From positions 1 to 64,000 of the forward strand of contig JALIZF010001765.1 in NCBI GenBank assembly GCA_029948255.1: DNA of 64,000 nucleotides. The letters are read 5' to 3'. The stretch is from Telmatactis stephensoni. Lineage: Eukaryota; Cnidaria; Anthozoa; Actiniaria; Isophelliidae. This document shows positions 13,386-25,218 of the stretch, in pieces. Position numbers and translations under genes: made by a program. The first letter of the stretch is position 1, and every line of letters starts with the position of its first letter. Under the pieces are notes generated by a model that worked only from the letters and a program-made list of their open reading frames with translations, was not told where the DNA came from and ran no database searches.

Positions 13386-15340
13386 GTACTTCATTCACCA
13401 TCAATATAATCCATTGAAATTCTAGGCACATGTATATACTAAACCACACATCATTCCCCTGTATTCCCGTGTATTCCCGTGTATTCCCATGTATTCCCAT
13501 GTATTCCCCTGTATTCCCCTGTATTCCCCTGTATTCCCCTGTATTCCCCTGTATTCCCGTGTATTCCCCTGTATTCCCATGTATTCCCATGTATTCCCCT
13601 GTATTCCCCTGTATTCCCAGTGTATTCCCCTGTATTCCCGTGTATTCCCCTGTATTCCCCTGTATTCCCCTGTATTCCCCTGTATTCCCATGTATTCCCC
13701 TGTATTCCCCTGTATTCCCCTGTATTCCCCTGTATTCCCGTGTATTCCCGTGTATTCCCGTGTATTCCCATGTATTCCCCTGTATTCCCCTGTATTCCCC
13801 TGTATTCCCCTGTATTCCCATGTATTCCCCTGTATTCCCCTGTATTCCCCTGTATTCCCCTGTATTCCCATGTATTCCCCTGTATTCCCCTGTATTCCCA
13901 TGTATTCCCCTGTATTCCCATGTATTCCCCTGTATTCCCCTGTATTCCCATGTATTCCCGTGTATTCCCGTGTATTCCCATGTATTCCCCTGTATTCCCA
14001 TGTATTCCCCTGTATTCCCGTGTATTCCCGTGTATTCCCATGTATTCCCCTGTATTCCCCTGTATTCCCATGTATTCCCCTGTATTCCCCTGTATTCCCC
14101 TGTATTCCCCTGTATTCCCATGTATTCCCCTGTATTCCCCTGTATTCCCCTGTATTCCCATGTATTCCCCTGTATTCCCCTGTATTCCCATGTATTCCCC
14201 TGTATTCCCATGTATTCCGATGTATTCCCGTGTGTTCCCATGTAATCCGATGTATTCCCATGTATTCCCCTGTATTCGCGTGTATTCGCGTGTATTCCCA
14301 TGTATTTTCATGTATTCCGAATACATCGGAATACATGGGAATACAGGGGAATACATGGGAATACAGGGGAATACAGGGGAATACATTGGAATACAGGGGA
14401 ATACAGGGGAATACACGGGAATACAGGGGAATACAGGGGAATACATGGGAATACATGGGAATACAGGGGAATACAGGGGAATACAGGGGAATACATGGGA
14501 ATACATGGGAATACACGGGAATACAGGGGAATACAGGGGAATACATGGGAATACACGGGAATACACGGGAATACAGGGGAATACAGGGGAATACAGGGGA
14601 ATACAGGGGAATACAGGGGAATACAGGGGAATACATGGGAATACACGGGAATATAGGGGAATACATGGGAATACAGGGAAATACAGGGGAATACATGGGA
14701 ATACATGGGAATACATGGGAATACACGGGAATACACGGGAATACAGGGGAATACATGGGAATACAGGGGAACACACGGGAATACAGGGGAATACAGGGGA
14801 ACACAGGGGAATACAGGGGAATACAGGGGAATACAGGGGAATACAGGGGAATACAGGGGAATACATGGGAATACACGGGAATACAGGGGAATACATGGGA
14901 ATACATGGGAATACATGGGAATACACGGGAATACAGGGGAATACAGGGGAATACATGGGAATACAGGGGAATACAGGGGAATACATGGGAATACATGGGA
15001 ATACACGGGAATACAGGGGAATACAGGGGAATACACGGGAATACAGGGGAATACAGGGGAATACATGGGAATACAGGGGAATACAGGGGAATACATGGGA
15101 ATACATGGGAATACATGGGAATACATGGGAATACACGGGAATACAGGGGAATACATGGGAATACATGGGAATACAGGGGAATACACGGGAATACAGGGGA
15201 ATACATGGGAATACATAGGAATACAGGGGAATACATGGGAATACATGGGAATACAGGGGAATACAGGGGAATCATGTGTGTTTTTGTATATACATGTGCC
15301 TAGAATTTCAATGGATTATATTGATGGTGAATGAAGTACT
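13386..15340. mobile_element. Foldback element: inverted arms of 10-bp tandem repeats
   Basis: About 87 tandem copies of TGTATTCCCN (N is C, A or G) run from about 13445 to a turning point near 14318. There the array inverts into about 95 copies of GGGAATACAN up to about 15272. Outside the repeats both ends carry the same 60-bp unique sequence in inverted orientation, from GTACTTCATTCACC to ACATGTATATAC. The whole 1.95 kb can therefore fold into one hairpin. This is the organisation of FB/foldback transposons. The order of variable bases differs between arms, so they expanded separately. A clear target duplication is not visible; the flanking GTAC is palindromic and so ambiguous. The long open frames in all six readings are artefacts because the unit contains no stop codon. 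Confidence 0.85.
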
Positions 15341-15384
15341 TACCTGAATCCCGAGTTTTCTGTCTTGTAAAAATGACCACTAAA

Positions 15385-15906
15385 ATGGACATTGCCTCTG
15401 TAAACCATCTTTCACAAGAAGATTTTATCCATCGATTTTCCAATGTTGTGGAATGGACTCCACTTTGTGCTGCAGCTGTATCGTCAAACCGTCCTTTCCA
15501 AAGTCTGGATGACTTATACTGCAATTTGTGCGAGTTTATCGATGCTCTGCCACGCAATGGTCGTGCAGGCATTCTTCGATGCCATCCCGACTTGGCTGGT
15601 CGTTTAGCTAAAGCTAATGCACTCACAACAGAATCGACCCAAGAACAAGCAAGTGCTGGACTTGGGAGTCTTAATGAAGAAGAAATGCAAGTCATTGACT
15701 CGTACAACAGTAGTTATCGTCAAAAGTTTGGCTTTCCTTTTGTCATTTGTGCTCGTCTGAATAACATGGCTACCATCATAAATGGTCTAAAACTGAGGAT
15801 AGCAAATGACTTGGATACGGAGCTCAAGACGGGAATTGAAGAAGTCAAGAAAATTATGCTGCTTCGTCTGAAAGACTTAGTAGATACAGGTGAATCGAAG
15901 CTGTGA
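15385..15906 (+). CDS. URAD: OHCU decarboxylase, single exon (copy 1)
   Basis: A 173-residue protein matching 2-oxo-4-hydroxy-4-carboxy-5-ureidoimidazoline decarboxylase, the last enzyme of the urate-to-(S)-allantoin pathway. Family hallmarks are present: AAAVSSNRPF (29-38), FIDALP, RCHPDLAG with catalytic His67, ESTQEQASAGL with Glu87, and FGFPFVICAR with the conserved Arg. The C-terminus SKL is a PTS1 signal, so a peroxisomal location is expected. Length equals the usual family length of about 170. The ATG before DIASVN is chosen because it is the one shared with copy 2; in-frame ATGs at 15331 and 15373 would add non-conserved residues. No intron interrupts it. The foldback element ends 45 bp upstream, so its promoter is displaced or lies inside that element. 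Confidence 0.93.
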   Translation: MDIASVNHLSQEDFIHRFSNVVEWTPLCAAAVSSNRPFQSLDDLYCNLCEFIDALPRNGRAGILRCHPDLAGRLAKANALTTESTQEQASAGLGSLNEEEMQVIDSYNSSYRQKFGFPFVICARLNNMATIINGLKLRIANDLDTELKTGIEEVKKIMLLRLKDLVDTGESKL

Positions 15907-16917
15907 TTGAAACTTTTCTTCAACCATTTGTCAGAGTCTGGTAGCATGTGATGTGGACCTACTATAAATATACTATAATACAAAAATTAGGTACTATCTA
16001 ATAGCAGATAAGAGCTCTCATCAGTTTCAATTTTAATTTTTTTAAAAATATATTCTTGATTCAAATGAATTGGGCTTCCTGTGGTAATTGCCCAATAGCA
16101 TTCAAGACTTGGTGCTTGTCACCAATATGCGGTCCATGACGTCATCCAGCTGGCAGCCGAACTCCAGTAAAGGGCTACAGTAGTAGCTATCCCCACGATG
16201 AAGCCATGTAGAGATTTACGCTCATAAAACTTATACTCTCTTCGCGGCGACAACCTGGAGGTAGGATCACAGATTGGACGTGAAATGGGAATATTCCAAG
16301 GATACAGGAGTAGAACATAAAGATTAAATACCTTGCTGTTTTGTTATTTTTGTTTTATTTTCGATCTAATTTTCCCGGGCGATTATGCCAACTCAGAGGC
16401 CACTATTTTCTATCGCGGTAAGAGAGGCCTACCCCTATATCCTGCCTATGTAACCCAGAGGGTCCCAGCACTTCACAAATTGTTAATGTTTGTATGTTTG
16501 GGACCGATACTACGAGGCTTGCCAAACAAAAGCTTTTCCCATTTCTTTGTCGTCCTCTTATCATTATAAATGTTCGTTCCATTAGAGTGCAAAAAATATG
16601 ATATATCCATGATATTAATCATTAGTTTAAGTTAAACAAAAGAACTCATGACAATAGGAATGGCATAAAATAGCACTATTTATTAGTATTGCTTATATTT
16701 CACGGATTATGTTTTATTATGGTGTTGTATTTTTGTGTATATTTATTTATTTCATTTATAATATTTTAGTTCAATCTTTTTAGATCGTGGTAATTCGTGG
16801 TCACTCTGCGTACTTTTAGAAGCGACCATCAATGTCTGGTATTTTTTACCGGCACTTGAAGCGTGATGTTATCATGCGATAAAAGGTGTGCTAGCATTGA
16901 CAATTAGCACTGGTAAA
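15907..16917. other. Intergenic, no gene recognised
   Basis: AT-rich sequence downstream of URAD copy 1. I see no exon-like segment; a 78-codon open frame at 16333-16569 resembles nothing I know. Confidence 0.5.
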
Positions 16918-17203
16918 AGCATGTATACAATTTGTCTGCGCATGTCTGTGTTTTGGGCTTGAAATTCATTTGCATATCGAATGCAAGAAATTTTATGTTG
17001 ACACGGAATATTTGGCTGGCTATCTCGTTCTTCAAAATTATGTTCAACTACCGAAATACTGAGACAACTAAAACATGAGCAGTCTATCTACCGCTAGTGC
17101 GCTGTGGATAATTATCCAAACTGAAGGCACTCCAGATGGGAAAATATCACGCGTCAAAGTCAGTAGAAAGTTGTGAGAAGGACCAGAACTCCGCACTTTG
17201 TAT

Positions 17204-17798
17204 AGGAAATAATATGGTTACGAGTGCAATTTAGAATAAATTTGCACGAGTGAGTTTTCAAAGAGTTCAAAATTGCACGAGCCCGTAGGGCGAGTGCAAT
17301 TTGTGCTCTTTGAAAACTCACGAGTCAAATTTATTCTAAATTGCACGAGTAAACCATATTATTTCCTTTTAATAATATACATGCAAAAATACGAGCAAAA
17401 CTTTCAGGTTTTCTGTAGCTTTTCAGTTGAAAAATCAGGTTAGCGCGCGCCCAGTGTTCGAAAGTGACCTGACGATGTCGTCACCAAGCGCGCGCACAAG
17501 GAAAAAATTCAAAACTTTTCACCCGAAACTTGGGCACTTTTTGACATTTTTCTTGCATATTTACGACAATTTTGGAATAAAATCCCGCTAAAAGTGTTTT
17601 ATAAATTGTTTCTTTGATGAATAAAAAGACGAATTTGACGTTTTAGTGCATTTTGACTGTTTTCTGCCAAAAGAAATTTGCACTAAATTTCCTTTTTTTG
17701 GCACTAAATTTCCTTTTTTCTGCACTAAATTAAATTTCCTCGAAACAGCACTGCTCTTAGCCAATCAGCATCGAGAAATTTTTGCATGTATATTATTA
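17204..17798 (+). mobile_element. Palindrome-capped TIR element P1
   Basis: The palindrome at 17204-17367 begins AGGAAATAATATGG and ends CCATATTATTTCCT, with centre GCACGAGCCCGTAGGGCGAG. It abuts a TIR element: TAATAATATACATGCAAAAA at 17370 is inverted as TTTTTGCATGTATATTATTA at 17779-17798, and AGCCAATCAG sits just inside the distal end. Arms and body are related to P4 (37428-37967). Confidence 0.75.
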
Positions 17799-18431
17799 CG
17801 AGTTATAATGTTGGCGTTGAATTCATGTATAAGGTAAATTTAGTAATGGATGTCATTACCAACATGGTACTGTGCAGTACTGTGTGAATTGGATCCAATA
17901 AGAGTGCTCTGCACTTCATTGATTGTTGAATAATTGGCCATGTTTACTGGAATCTCGTACTTTTTCGCGCAAAATTCTTGCAATTTTTTTACATCTGTGA
18001 CAGCGCCCCCCAGCAAAATTATTTAATAATACGCTTTTTCCATGCTTCGTTCTTGTAAAACAGAGCTTTCTTGGTGGAAACTCCTGGTCCCTCCATGTGA
18101 TGTTCAAGCAATGTTTACAGCTGGGTTCAAGCCTCGTTAAAATTGACCTAAATTCGGTAGCCTATATTTTATAATCTGCAACATTTATCTAGAAGTTAAT
18201 GACCTATTTTTATAGGCATTGTGAGGCATACAGTTTGCAGCGTTTTATACTTTATAAAAGAGCAATAAATTCATCGCTGAAATTTGCATGCAAACAACGT
18301 GCTTGGAAACACGTTCACAAAAATGCTTTAGATCACATGTAGGGACCACGAGTTTGGACTAAAAAAGCTCAGTTTTGCAAGGAAGAAACGTGAAAAAAGC
18401 GAATTACTAAATAAATTTGCTGGGGGGCGCA

Positions 18432-18849
18432 GTCTAAAGCCGCGGCTACACGAGCGATATTTTGCCTGCACAGGCGACGCGATTTTCTGAAATGATCGGC
18501 GCGCGGTGGTGGCTACACGAAGCAACAAAAGCTGACGATAAATGTTGGCGATGAAATCCAAAAATATAAATAAACAAATCGTGGTTTTGTCGGTCAAAAT
18601 AATCTGGAAGAATTGAAGAATTGAAATTTGGTCGCGTCGCGAGTGCGAAGAAAAGGTCGCGGAGTGGCTACACGAGAGAGAAAGTCCGCAACTCTTTGAA
18701 TTTCTCGCGACTTTTTTTTTGGCGATTTTTTAGCTGTCGCGTCGCTTGTTCAAGGGTGGCTACACGCGCGATTTTCACCTTTCGCCGATCATTTCAGAAA
18801 ATCGCGTCGCCTGTGCAAGCAAAAAATCGCTCGTGTAGCCGCGGCTTAA
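18432..18849. mobile_element. TIR element ending in TTAA, GGCTACACG repeats
   Basis: AAAGCCGCGGCTACACGAGC at the left is the inverse of GCTCGTGTAGCCGCGGCTT at the right, with about 65-bp arms that include GCGACGCGATTTTCTGAAAT. GGCTACACG recurs inside at about 18511, 18664 and 18757. The right TTAA is shared with the start of the next element; the left TTAA is degenerate. Confidence 0.7.
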
Positions 18850-20652
18850 GGTGGCTGGACCCTATTTCGCCAGTGCGCGGGTAGTCGAATTGAAGCGGCT
18901 ATTAATTGCGTTACAGAATTAAGTTGACCAAACTTTTTACGCACACCTACTACAAATGGACCAAATTTTATAATGATGCTAGTTTGGTTGAAATCGGAGC
19001 TTTTTTAACATCGAAATTGTTATACACTGGATTTGAAATTTTGCCAATTTTCTCAAAATCCAGACCTCGACGAGCAAAACGATTTATGAGACTTTGTAAA
19101 TCAAATGTTTGTCTATAATGTGAGAGCGTTTAAAGAAATTCTATTAAGCCGATTTTGAGTAAAAGCGGAGCAATTATTTAACTTTGAAGAAATTTAAAAC
19201 CGCGGGTGCTCTACTAAATTTATTTTATAACAATGATTTTTCAAAGAAAAGTTGCAATATTTTTGGTTCTAAATAATACCAAGGCATGGTTCTTTATTCT
19301 GTGAAGATGTCATCGTATTTGCTATTTTTGATCGCCGTTGAGACGACTGTATGTAAAGCACTAAATTGCCGCGTTTATCTCGGAATTTCGACATCCACGT
19401 CAATAATACTGTTTCTTGAAAACTAGTAGATCAATTTTTTTTTATTTCTCGATATTAAATATTGAATCCTTTACCAGTAAGGTGTGTAAATTACAAAGGC
19501 ATTGAAGTTTTTTAAGACCATTAAATAATTTTTTAAACATTGCCATATGTGCATCTCTATTCTCCGCGTTGTTGCCGGTGTTTGATTCAGGCTTTATGAT
19601 ATGCATGCCTGCATGCGTGTCGCTTTGGCGCCTCGTGCAAAAAATGCAAATACATGGAACTATTAAGTCTTCCAAGTTACCTGGACTGGTGAACTACTTT
19701 TTCCTTCGCCTTTTTAGCCTTTAATGTGTTTTCCAGCAATATTTCACTTCTCCGTTTTCTTTTTGCACAAGGAAATACCATAGTTCTAGAAACTTTAGTA
19801 AGAAACTGCTACGTACAGCGTTACTCTGGATATCACTGGCGTGACTTTCCATGTATATTTGCATTTTTTTGCACGAGGCGCCAAAGCGACACGCATGCAG
19901 GCATGCACTGAATCAAACACCGGCAACAACTCGGAGAATGGAGATGCACATATGGCCATGTTTAAAAAATTATTTAATGGTCTTAAAAAACTTAAATGCC
20001 TTTGTAATTTATACACCTTACTGGTAAAGGATTGAATATTTAATATCGAGAAATAAAAAAAAATTGATCTACTAGTTCTCAAGAAACAGTATTATTAACG
20101 TGGATGTCGAAATTCCGAGATAAACGCAGCAATTTAGTGCTTTACGTACAGTCGTCTCAACGGCGATCAAAAACAGCAAATACGATGACATATTCACAAA
20201 ATAAAGAACCATGCCTTGGTATTATTTAGAACCAAAAATATTGCAACTTTTCTTTGGAAAATTATTGTTATAAAATTAATTTAGTAGAGCACCCGCGGTT
20301 TTAAATTTCTTCAAAGTTAAATAATTGCTCCGTTTTTACTCAAAATCGGCTTAATAGAATTTCTTTAAACGCTCTCACATTATAGACAAACATTTGATTT
20401 ACAAAGTCTCATAAATCGTTTTGCTCGTCGAGGTCTAGATTTTGAGAAAATTGGCAAAATTTCAAATCCAGTGTATAACAATTTCGGTGTTAAAAAAGCT
20501 CCGATTTCAACCAAACTAGCATCATTATAAAATTTGGTCCATTTGTAGTAGGTGTGCGTAAAAAGTTTGGTCAACTTAATTCTGTAACGCAATTAATAGC
20601 CGCTTCAATTCGACTACCCGCGCACTGGCGAAATAGGGTCCAGCCACCTTAA
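18846..20652. mobile_element. TTAA-flanked element with ~800-bp inverted arms
   Basis: TTAAGGTGGCTGGACCC at the left mirrors GGGTCCAGCCACCTTAA at the right. The arms 18846-19655 and 19850-20652 pair nearly perfectly around a spacer of about 195 bp. TTAA duplication is typical of piggyBac and Kolobok transposons. A 70-codon frame occurs once in each arm only because the arms are copies. There is no transposase. Confidence 0.8.
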
Positions 20653-20811
20653 GATGTAAAATTTTGAAAGTGAATTGCAAGAATTTTGAGCGAAAAAGTA
20701 CGACATTCCAGTAAACATGGCTAATTATTCAACGATCGATGGAGTCTAAAATACCCTTATCGGGTCTAATGTACACAGTAACTTGTTGTTAATGGCTTCC
20801 ACTGCTTAACG

Positions 20812-20926
20812 TAGCCTCCTCCGCAGGCAACTCCTTTTATCTCTTGGGCTTCCTGTTGCAAAGACGAGAAACTGGGGGCGAGCCCAAGGGTAAAGAAAGC
20901 CCATGAGTTGCCTGCGGAGGAGGCTA
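20812..20926. mobile_element. 115-bp MITE with 9-bp target duplication
   Basis: TAGCCTCCTCCGCAGGCAAC at the left is inverted as GTTGCCTGCGGAGGAGGCTA at the right. Both sides are flanked by TGCTTAACG (20803-20811 and 20927-20935), a perfect 9-bp duplication. Such a length suits Mutator-like or related superfamilies. Confidence 0.88.
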
Positions 20927-21864
20927 TGCTTAACGTACCTTACATATAAATTTAGTGCCCACAATATTACTCGAAAGTGCGGAGTTTTGGTTCTTCTCAC
21001 AACTTTCTACTGACTTTGACGCGCGATATTTTCCCATCTGGAGTGCCTTCAGTTTGGATAATTATCCACAGCGCACTAGCGGTAGGTAGACTGCTCATGT
21101 TTTAGTTGTCTTAGTATTTCGGTAGTTGAACATAATTTTGAAGAATGAGATAGCCAGCCAAATATTCCGTGTCAACATAAAATTTCTTGCATTCGATATG
21201 CAAATGAATTTCAAGCCCAAAATACAGACATGCGCAGACAAATTGTATACATGCTACTGGCGGGGTGTTTTATTTCTGGTGCAGTAGTTCACACAGGGAT
21301 ACCAAACTGTGAACTAACACGTTGTGATAGCTAGAAATTCCTGTGGGACCCCTCCCTCAACAAAACTTGAAAAGGCTACAAAAATAGCCTGGGAACATGT
21401 GGGTTTCCTGTGGAAATAATTCAAAATGGCGTCCAAATAAAGGTAAAATACGCTTTAACTTGTTCCATTTGTATTATTTCTTTTTATTATCTCAATAATT
21501 CTTTTTTCTGGGAAAAATCTCAGTAGTTTCCGGAAACTAAGTGAACTACTCTAGATCCGCCCGTGCCGATCCCCTAAATAAAACTCAGGAAAGAACACTG
21601 CTTTCCCTGATATATCAAATTTCTGTGCGTTGTGTGACGAACACTGCTTGTTGACCTTCCAATATTGAATTACAGAACATAATTCTTCAGCGTCGCCGGA
21701 CACATGTAGTTCTAAATATTTGGCACTTTGAGTAAAGCAAATTTTCAAACAATCACCGGCAAACAGCTAGTGTTAGCAAAGTTTATATATTTACAAGGGA
21801 CGGAAACCAATTTAATTGTATTGTAGTAGATACTGCAATGAAATCATCTCAGCATCTGGAATTT

Positions 21865-23587
21865 GACCCCCGGGGCGGGGATGATCGTCGAAATTAAAAA
21901 AAAAAAACCTAAAAGATACCCGAGTCAAAAAAAGTGGGCGTGGCCACGTAAGATTTTTACCCCTAAAAGATATCAGCTACAAAATAAACTTATTTATATA
22001 TTAAAGTATTATTGTATTCAGTTATGCAAGGCAATTTTGGGAATCTCATTTCTCCGAGTTTGGAACCGAGTCCGAGTTAGAGTTGAGTCCGAGTTGGAGT
22101 CCGAGTTAGGGTCCGAGTTAAACCACAGGGAGCCCAAGCTTACCACTTTAAGCATTGCTCAGTACAAATTTCAAATAAATGTCAAAAATTACCTACAAAT
22201 AAATTTAGAGTTGGTTTTACAGTTCAGTAAACTATAAGCGACTAGTTTACTGATTGGTGTAGCCTGCGTAGCGGCACGAGAGGGGAGGGTAAGGTACCAG
22301 CAAAGCTTGACCTTGATCAACCTTGATCAACCTTGATCTTACAAAAACTCTTTGGCTTGGCTTGTATGTGTTTCCTGGCTCCTATGGACACTTAAACTGT
22401 GCCCAAAAATCGTTTAAACCGACGTATATTCCAGCTGACCTTTTTATGACCTAACGCTTTCTTGTAACTTGTACCTTAATCAACTATGCCAATTTACAAG
22501 GCAACGCCCTGAGCTAGAGATGTCCTAGTTAATATCGGATAATAATGACAGCTTGTCAGTCAATGTACAACCCGTCCTCCTCCCCCAGCTCCTGAAATAC
22601 TACCAACTTTGTACCGATCTATGAGGAAATCTGACCAGGCTGAAATGCAAATCGTCATGTAATCGGTGCCTAACTGACAAAGCATCCATTGCACACTTAA
22701 TTACTCACGACAAGAGCTCTTCATATCAATTCCCTAGTACTAAAAGGTACATGCATACACAGGCGCACCCAAAATGTGACTATTCGTGAATATCAAATAT
22801 AATTTCAAAATAAAGCAGTAAAAACACCCTTCTGGGCACCCTTTGGTTTCGTCGTTCAGCTATTTATTCATTTATTCATTCATTCATTCATTCATTCGTT
22901 CATTCATTTATTTATTTATCTATTTACTTTTAGTGTTTGTACTCTAGTGCTTTTTATAATAATAATGATGATAATAATTTTTTTAAATTCTTTTTAAATA
23001 TAATGGGACTTTATTTACAAAACTTCTCAACTTCTAAATATAAACTTAAGGAAATATTTACAATAAAAACAATAATGATGATAATAATAATAATAATAAT
23101 GATGATGATAATAATAATGGTAATAATAATAGCTTTATTACGTTTATCTTAAGAACAGACATACAATGGATTTCAAACAAAATAGAAAAAAATAGAAAAA
23201 ATGATAAATAGATAAATAAATAACATTAATAAAAAGTTAATGAAAATAATAATCTAAATAATAATCTAAATTATTATTAATCTTCCCGAACATGACTCGA
23301 ACCCTAACTCGGACTCCAACTCGGACTCCAACTCGGACTCCGACTCGATTCCAAACTCGGTGAATTGTTTCTCCCGGCAATTTTAAGCCGATTAAAATGA
23401 AATGACGTTACTGTTAAAAGCTGTTGTTGTCTCCAAAAGATACCCTAAAAGATACCAGATTAATCGGTAGGTAGGTGGGCCAAAAACCTTCACAACACCC
23501 TAAAAGATACCAGAACCATGATTTTTACCCCTAAAAGATACGACGATCATCCCCGCCCTTCGATATATGGGAGTCCCCCCCCCGGGA
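21865..23587. mobile_element. C/G-tract-ended TIR element (copy A)
   Basis: The left end (CCCCCGGGGCGGGGATGATC) is inverted against the right end (GATCATCCCCGCCC plus a run of C and GGG). The motif CTAAAAGATACC or its complement recurs near both ends. Inside, GAGTCCGAGTT tandem repeats (22061-22130) are inverted against AACTCGGACTCC repeats (23307-23358), a nested foldback. Copy B is at 39072-39463. Confidence 0.7.
22861..23135. repeat. Simple repeats (ATTC, TTTA, ATA/ATG)
   Basis: ATTC and TTTA runs at about 22861-22925 are followed by AAT/GAT-rich trinucleotide runs at about 22958-22980 and 23073-23130. They lie inside copy A. Confidence 0.85.
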
Positions 23588-24293
23588 TTTGACCTTTTTC
23601 TAGAGCGTGTAGATACATTCGATCACCTTCAACCAACGATCTGATTTATCGTGAATCGACTCGTTCGTGACCTTGATAAACACTACCAGTAGTATTCCCG
23701 GTCTAGCGACATCCTTGAATCGACCCTGTGTTCCGAATAGGCCGGGGGCTACTTAAAGTAATATTATAAATCTCCGTGGCTGCACATTGCGCCTTAAATA
23801 ACGGTCCGTATTCTTTTACAGATGATCCTTAAAAGTACAGCGCATGAGACTCGCGTGAAATGCGCTGTATAAGTACCACATTACATTACATAAAGTGATA
23901 TATTTGAAATTTCCCAATATCCAACCTCACTTTGGGATAGAGCGAAGGCGAAGTGGGCATCAGTTCCTTTCCCTTTCCCCCACCTGTAACTAAGGAGATC
24001 ATGAGATACGAAGCAACCATTATTTGATCAAACATGGAGAAAAACTTTATTAAATATAAATCAACAAAAAATATAATATATAATATATAAAACTTCAATT
24101 ATTCGATACTGGTTTTCAAAAACCCGTGAAACAATACGTACAAATCAAAGTGTAATAATTAAGTTTAATAGTCAAATAGACACAAAAGAAAAGAATAGAA
24201 TTAGGCGTGTGATATAGTGTTAAAACCACTAAAGTGTAATTTCACGGGTTAATGAAAACCACTCTAATATGGATGAACCTCAAACAAAGAATC

Positions 24294-24448
24294 TTATTCT
24301 CAAGGGAATAACACGTGGTTTGAAATGGGAAAACAAATACGCCCAATGGATAAGGTGTATTAAGAAGGCTCCCTGCTAATGGACCTAATCCATTGGGCGT
24401 ATTTGTTTTCCCATTTCAGACCACCTGTCATTCCCTTGAGTATGAATT
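24294..24448. mobile_element. Hairpin MITE, ~57-bp arms
   Basis: TTGAAATGGGAAAACAAATA with CGCCCAATGGA is inverted as TCCATTGGGCG with TATTTGTTTTCCCATTTCA. The outer parts pair too (CTCAAGGGAAT against ATTCCCTTGAG). The loop is about 38 bp. Confidence 0.75.
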
Positions 24449-24956
24449 AGGTCTATTGGAAGCGGATTTTGAAACCTTTTTAACTAGCTCGTGTTTCGCC
24501 TCTTTTAAACCGATTAATTTCATTTTTATTAATATTGTAGTCCATTTATTCTAGATTACGATAGTGTAAATTATTGATTCACTTGTTTCGCTGCTATATT
24601 CGATTTTGAAACTCGAAATCTGCCCGTACATTTTTTTTGAAATTTTCAAAATCTTTTCTTAACTATATATTTTGCTTCTTCACAAAGTTTGAGAGGAAGT
24701 CTCTTGGGCTAGAAAAAAGATATAACACTAGGTTTTAAAAAACACAGTGAAAAACGTAACAAAAACAACCAAGTGGCACAGAAGAACGACTATCTGCGCT
24801 AAAGCTGTAATTTTTGGTCGTCGAAATGCTCTTAGTATTCATAAACATATAGTAAAAGTTTCAGGTTTATAGATATCGAAAAAGTTTTTTAAACAGAGCA
24901 CAGAAAACATGATTTATTCTTGTTTACATCGAAACATACGCACATACGTTTCACAC

Positions 24957-25218
24957 GAACTGGGACGAAGTCATAATGAGCTGGAATATCAGGGGTCTTT
25001 CTCTACAGTAAGAAAGTTTCTTAAGCTACAACCTTCTAGATATCCACCTTTTTTCATTCCATATTGCACGTTTAACTAAACTACACATTTAAAGTGGGAT
25101 AAAGTGCAATTAGGTTTAAGAAATAGTTGGACATTAAGATAGTTGTAATCAAAACTCTTGCTTTACTGGAGAGAAAGATCCCCTGATATTCCAGCTCATT
25201 ATGACTTCGTCCCAGTTC
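24957..25218. mobile_element. MITE with ~48-bp TIRs
   Basis: GAACTGGGACGAAGTCATAA at the left is inverted as TTATGACTTCGTCCCAGTTC at the right. Pairing continues through GAGCTGGAATATCAGGGG. It is noncoding, and no clear target duplication is visible. Confidence 0.8.

Larger units (their letters stand above)
16918..21255. mobile_element. Composite inverted-repeat element with 282-bp arms
   Basis: 16918-17199 is the inverted copy of 20974-21255, beginning AGCATGTATACAATTTGTCT. A further inner block, about 17921-17993, is inverted against about 20652-20742. These look like one large palindromic element later split by nested insertions: 17204-17798, 18432-18849, 18846-20652 and 20812-20926. No transposase is visible. 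Confidence 0.75.

Noticed and set aside
13422..15303. Several frames of 270-617 codons on both strands (CIPLYSPVFP / GIQGNTGEY repeats)
   Set aside because: They are readings of the 10-bp tandem repeat, which has no stop in any frame; no coding signal beyond the repeat.
15300..15983. Minus-strand frames opposite URAD copy 1
   Set aside because: Antisense shadows of the URAD coding sequence; the same holds opposite copy 2 (31806-32201).
18906..20592. Two 'paralogous' 70-residue proteins (MRYRIKLTKLF...)
   Set aside because: They are the same noncoding sequence read from the two inverted arms of one element.
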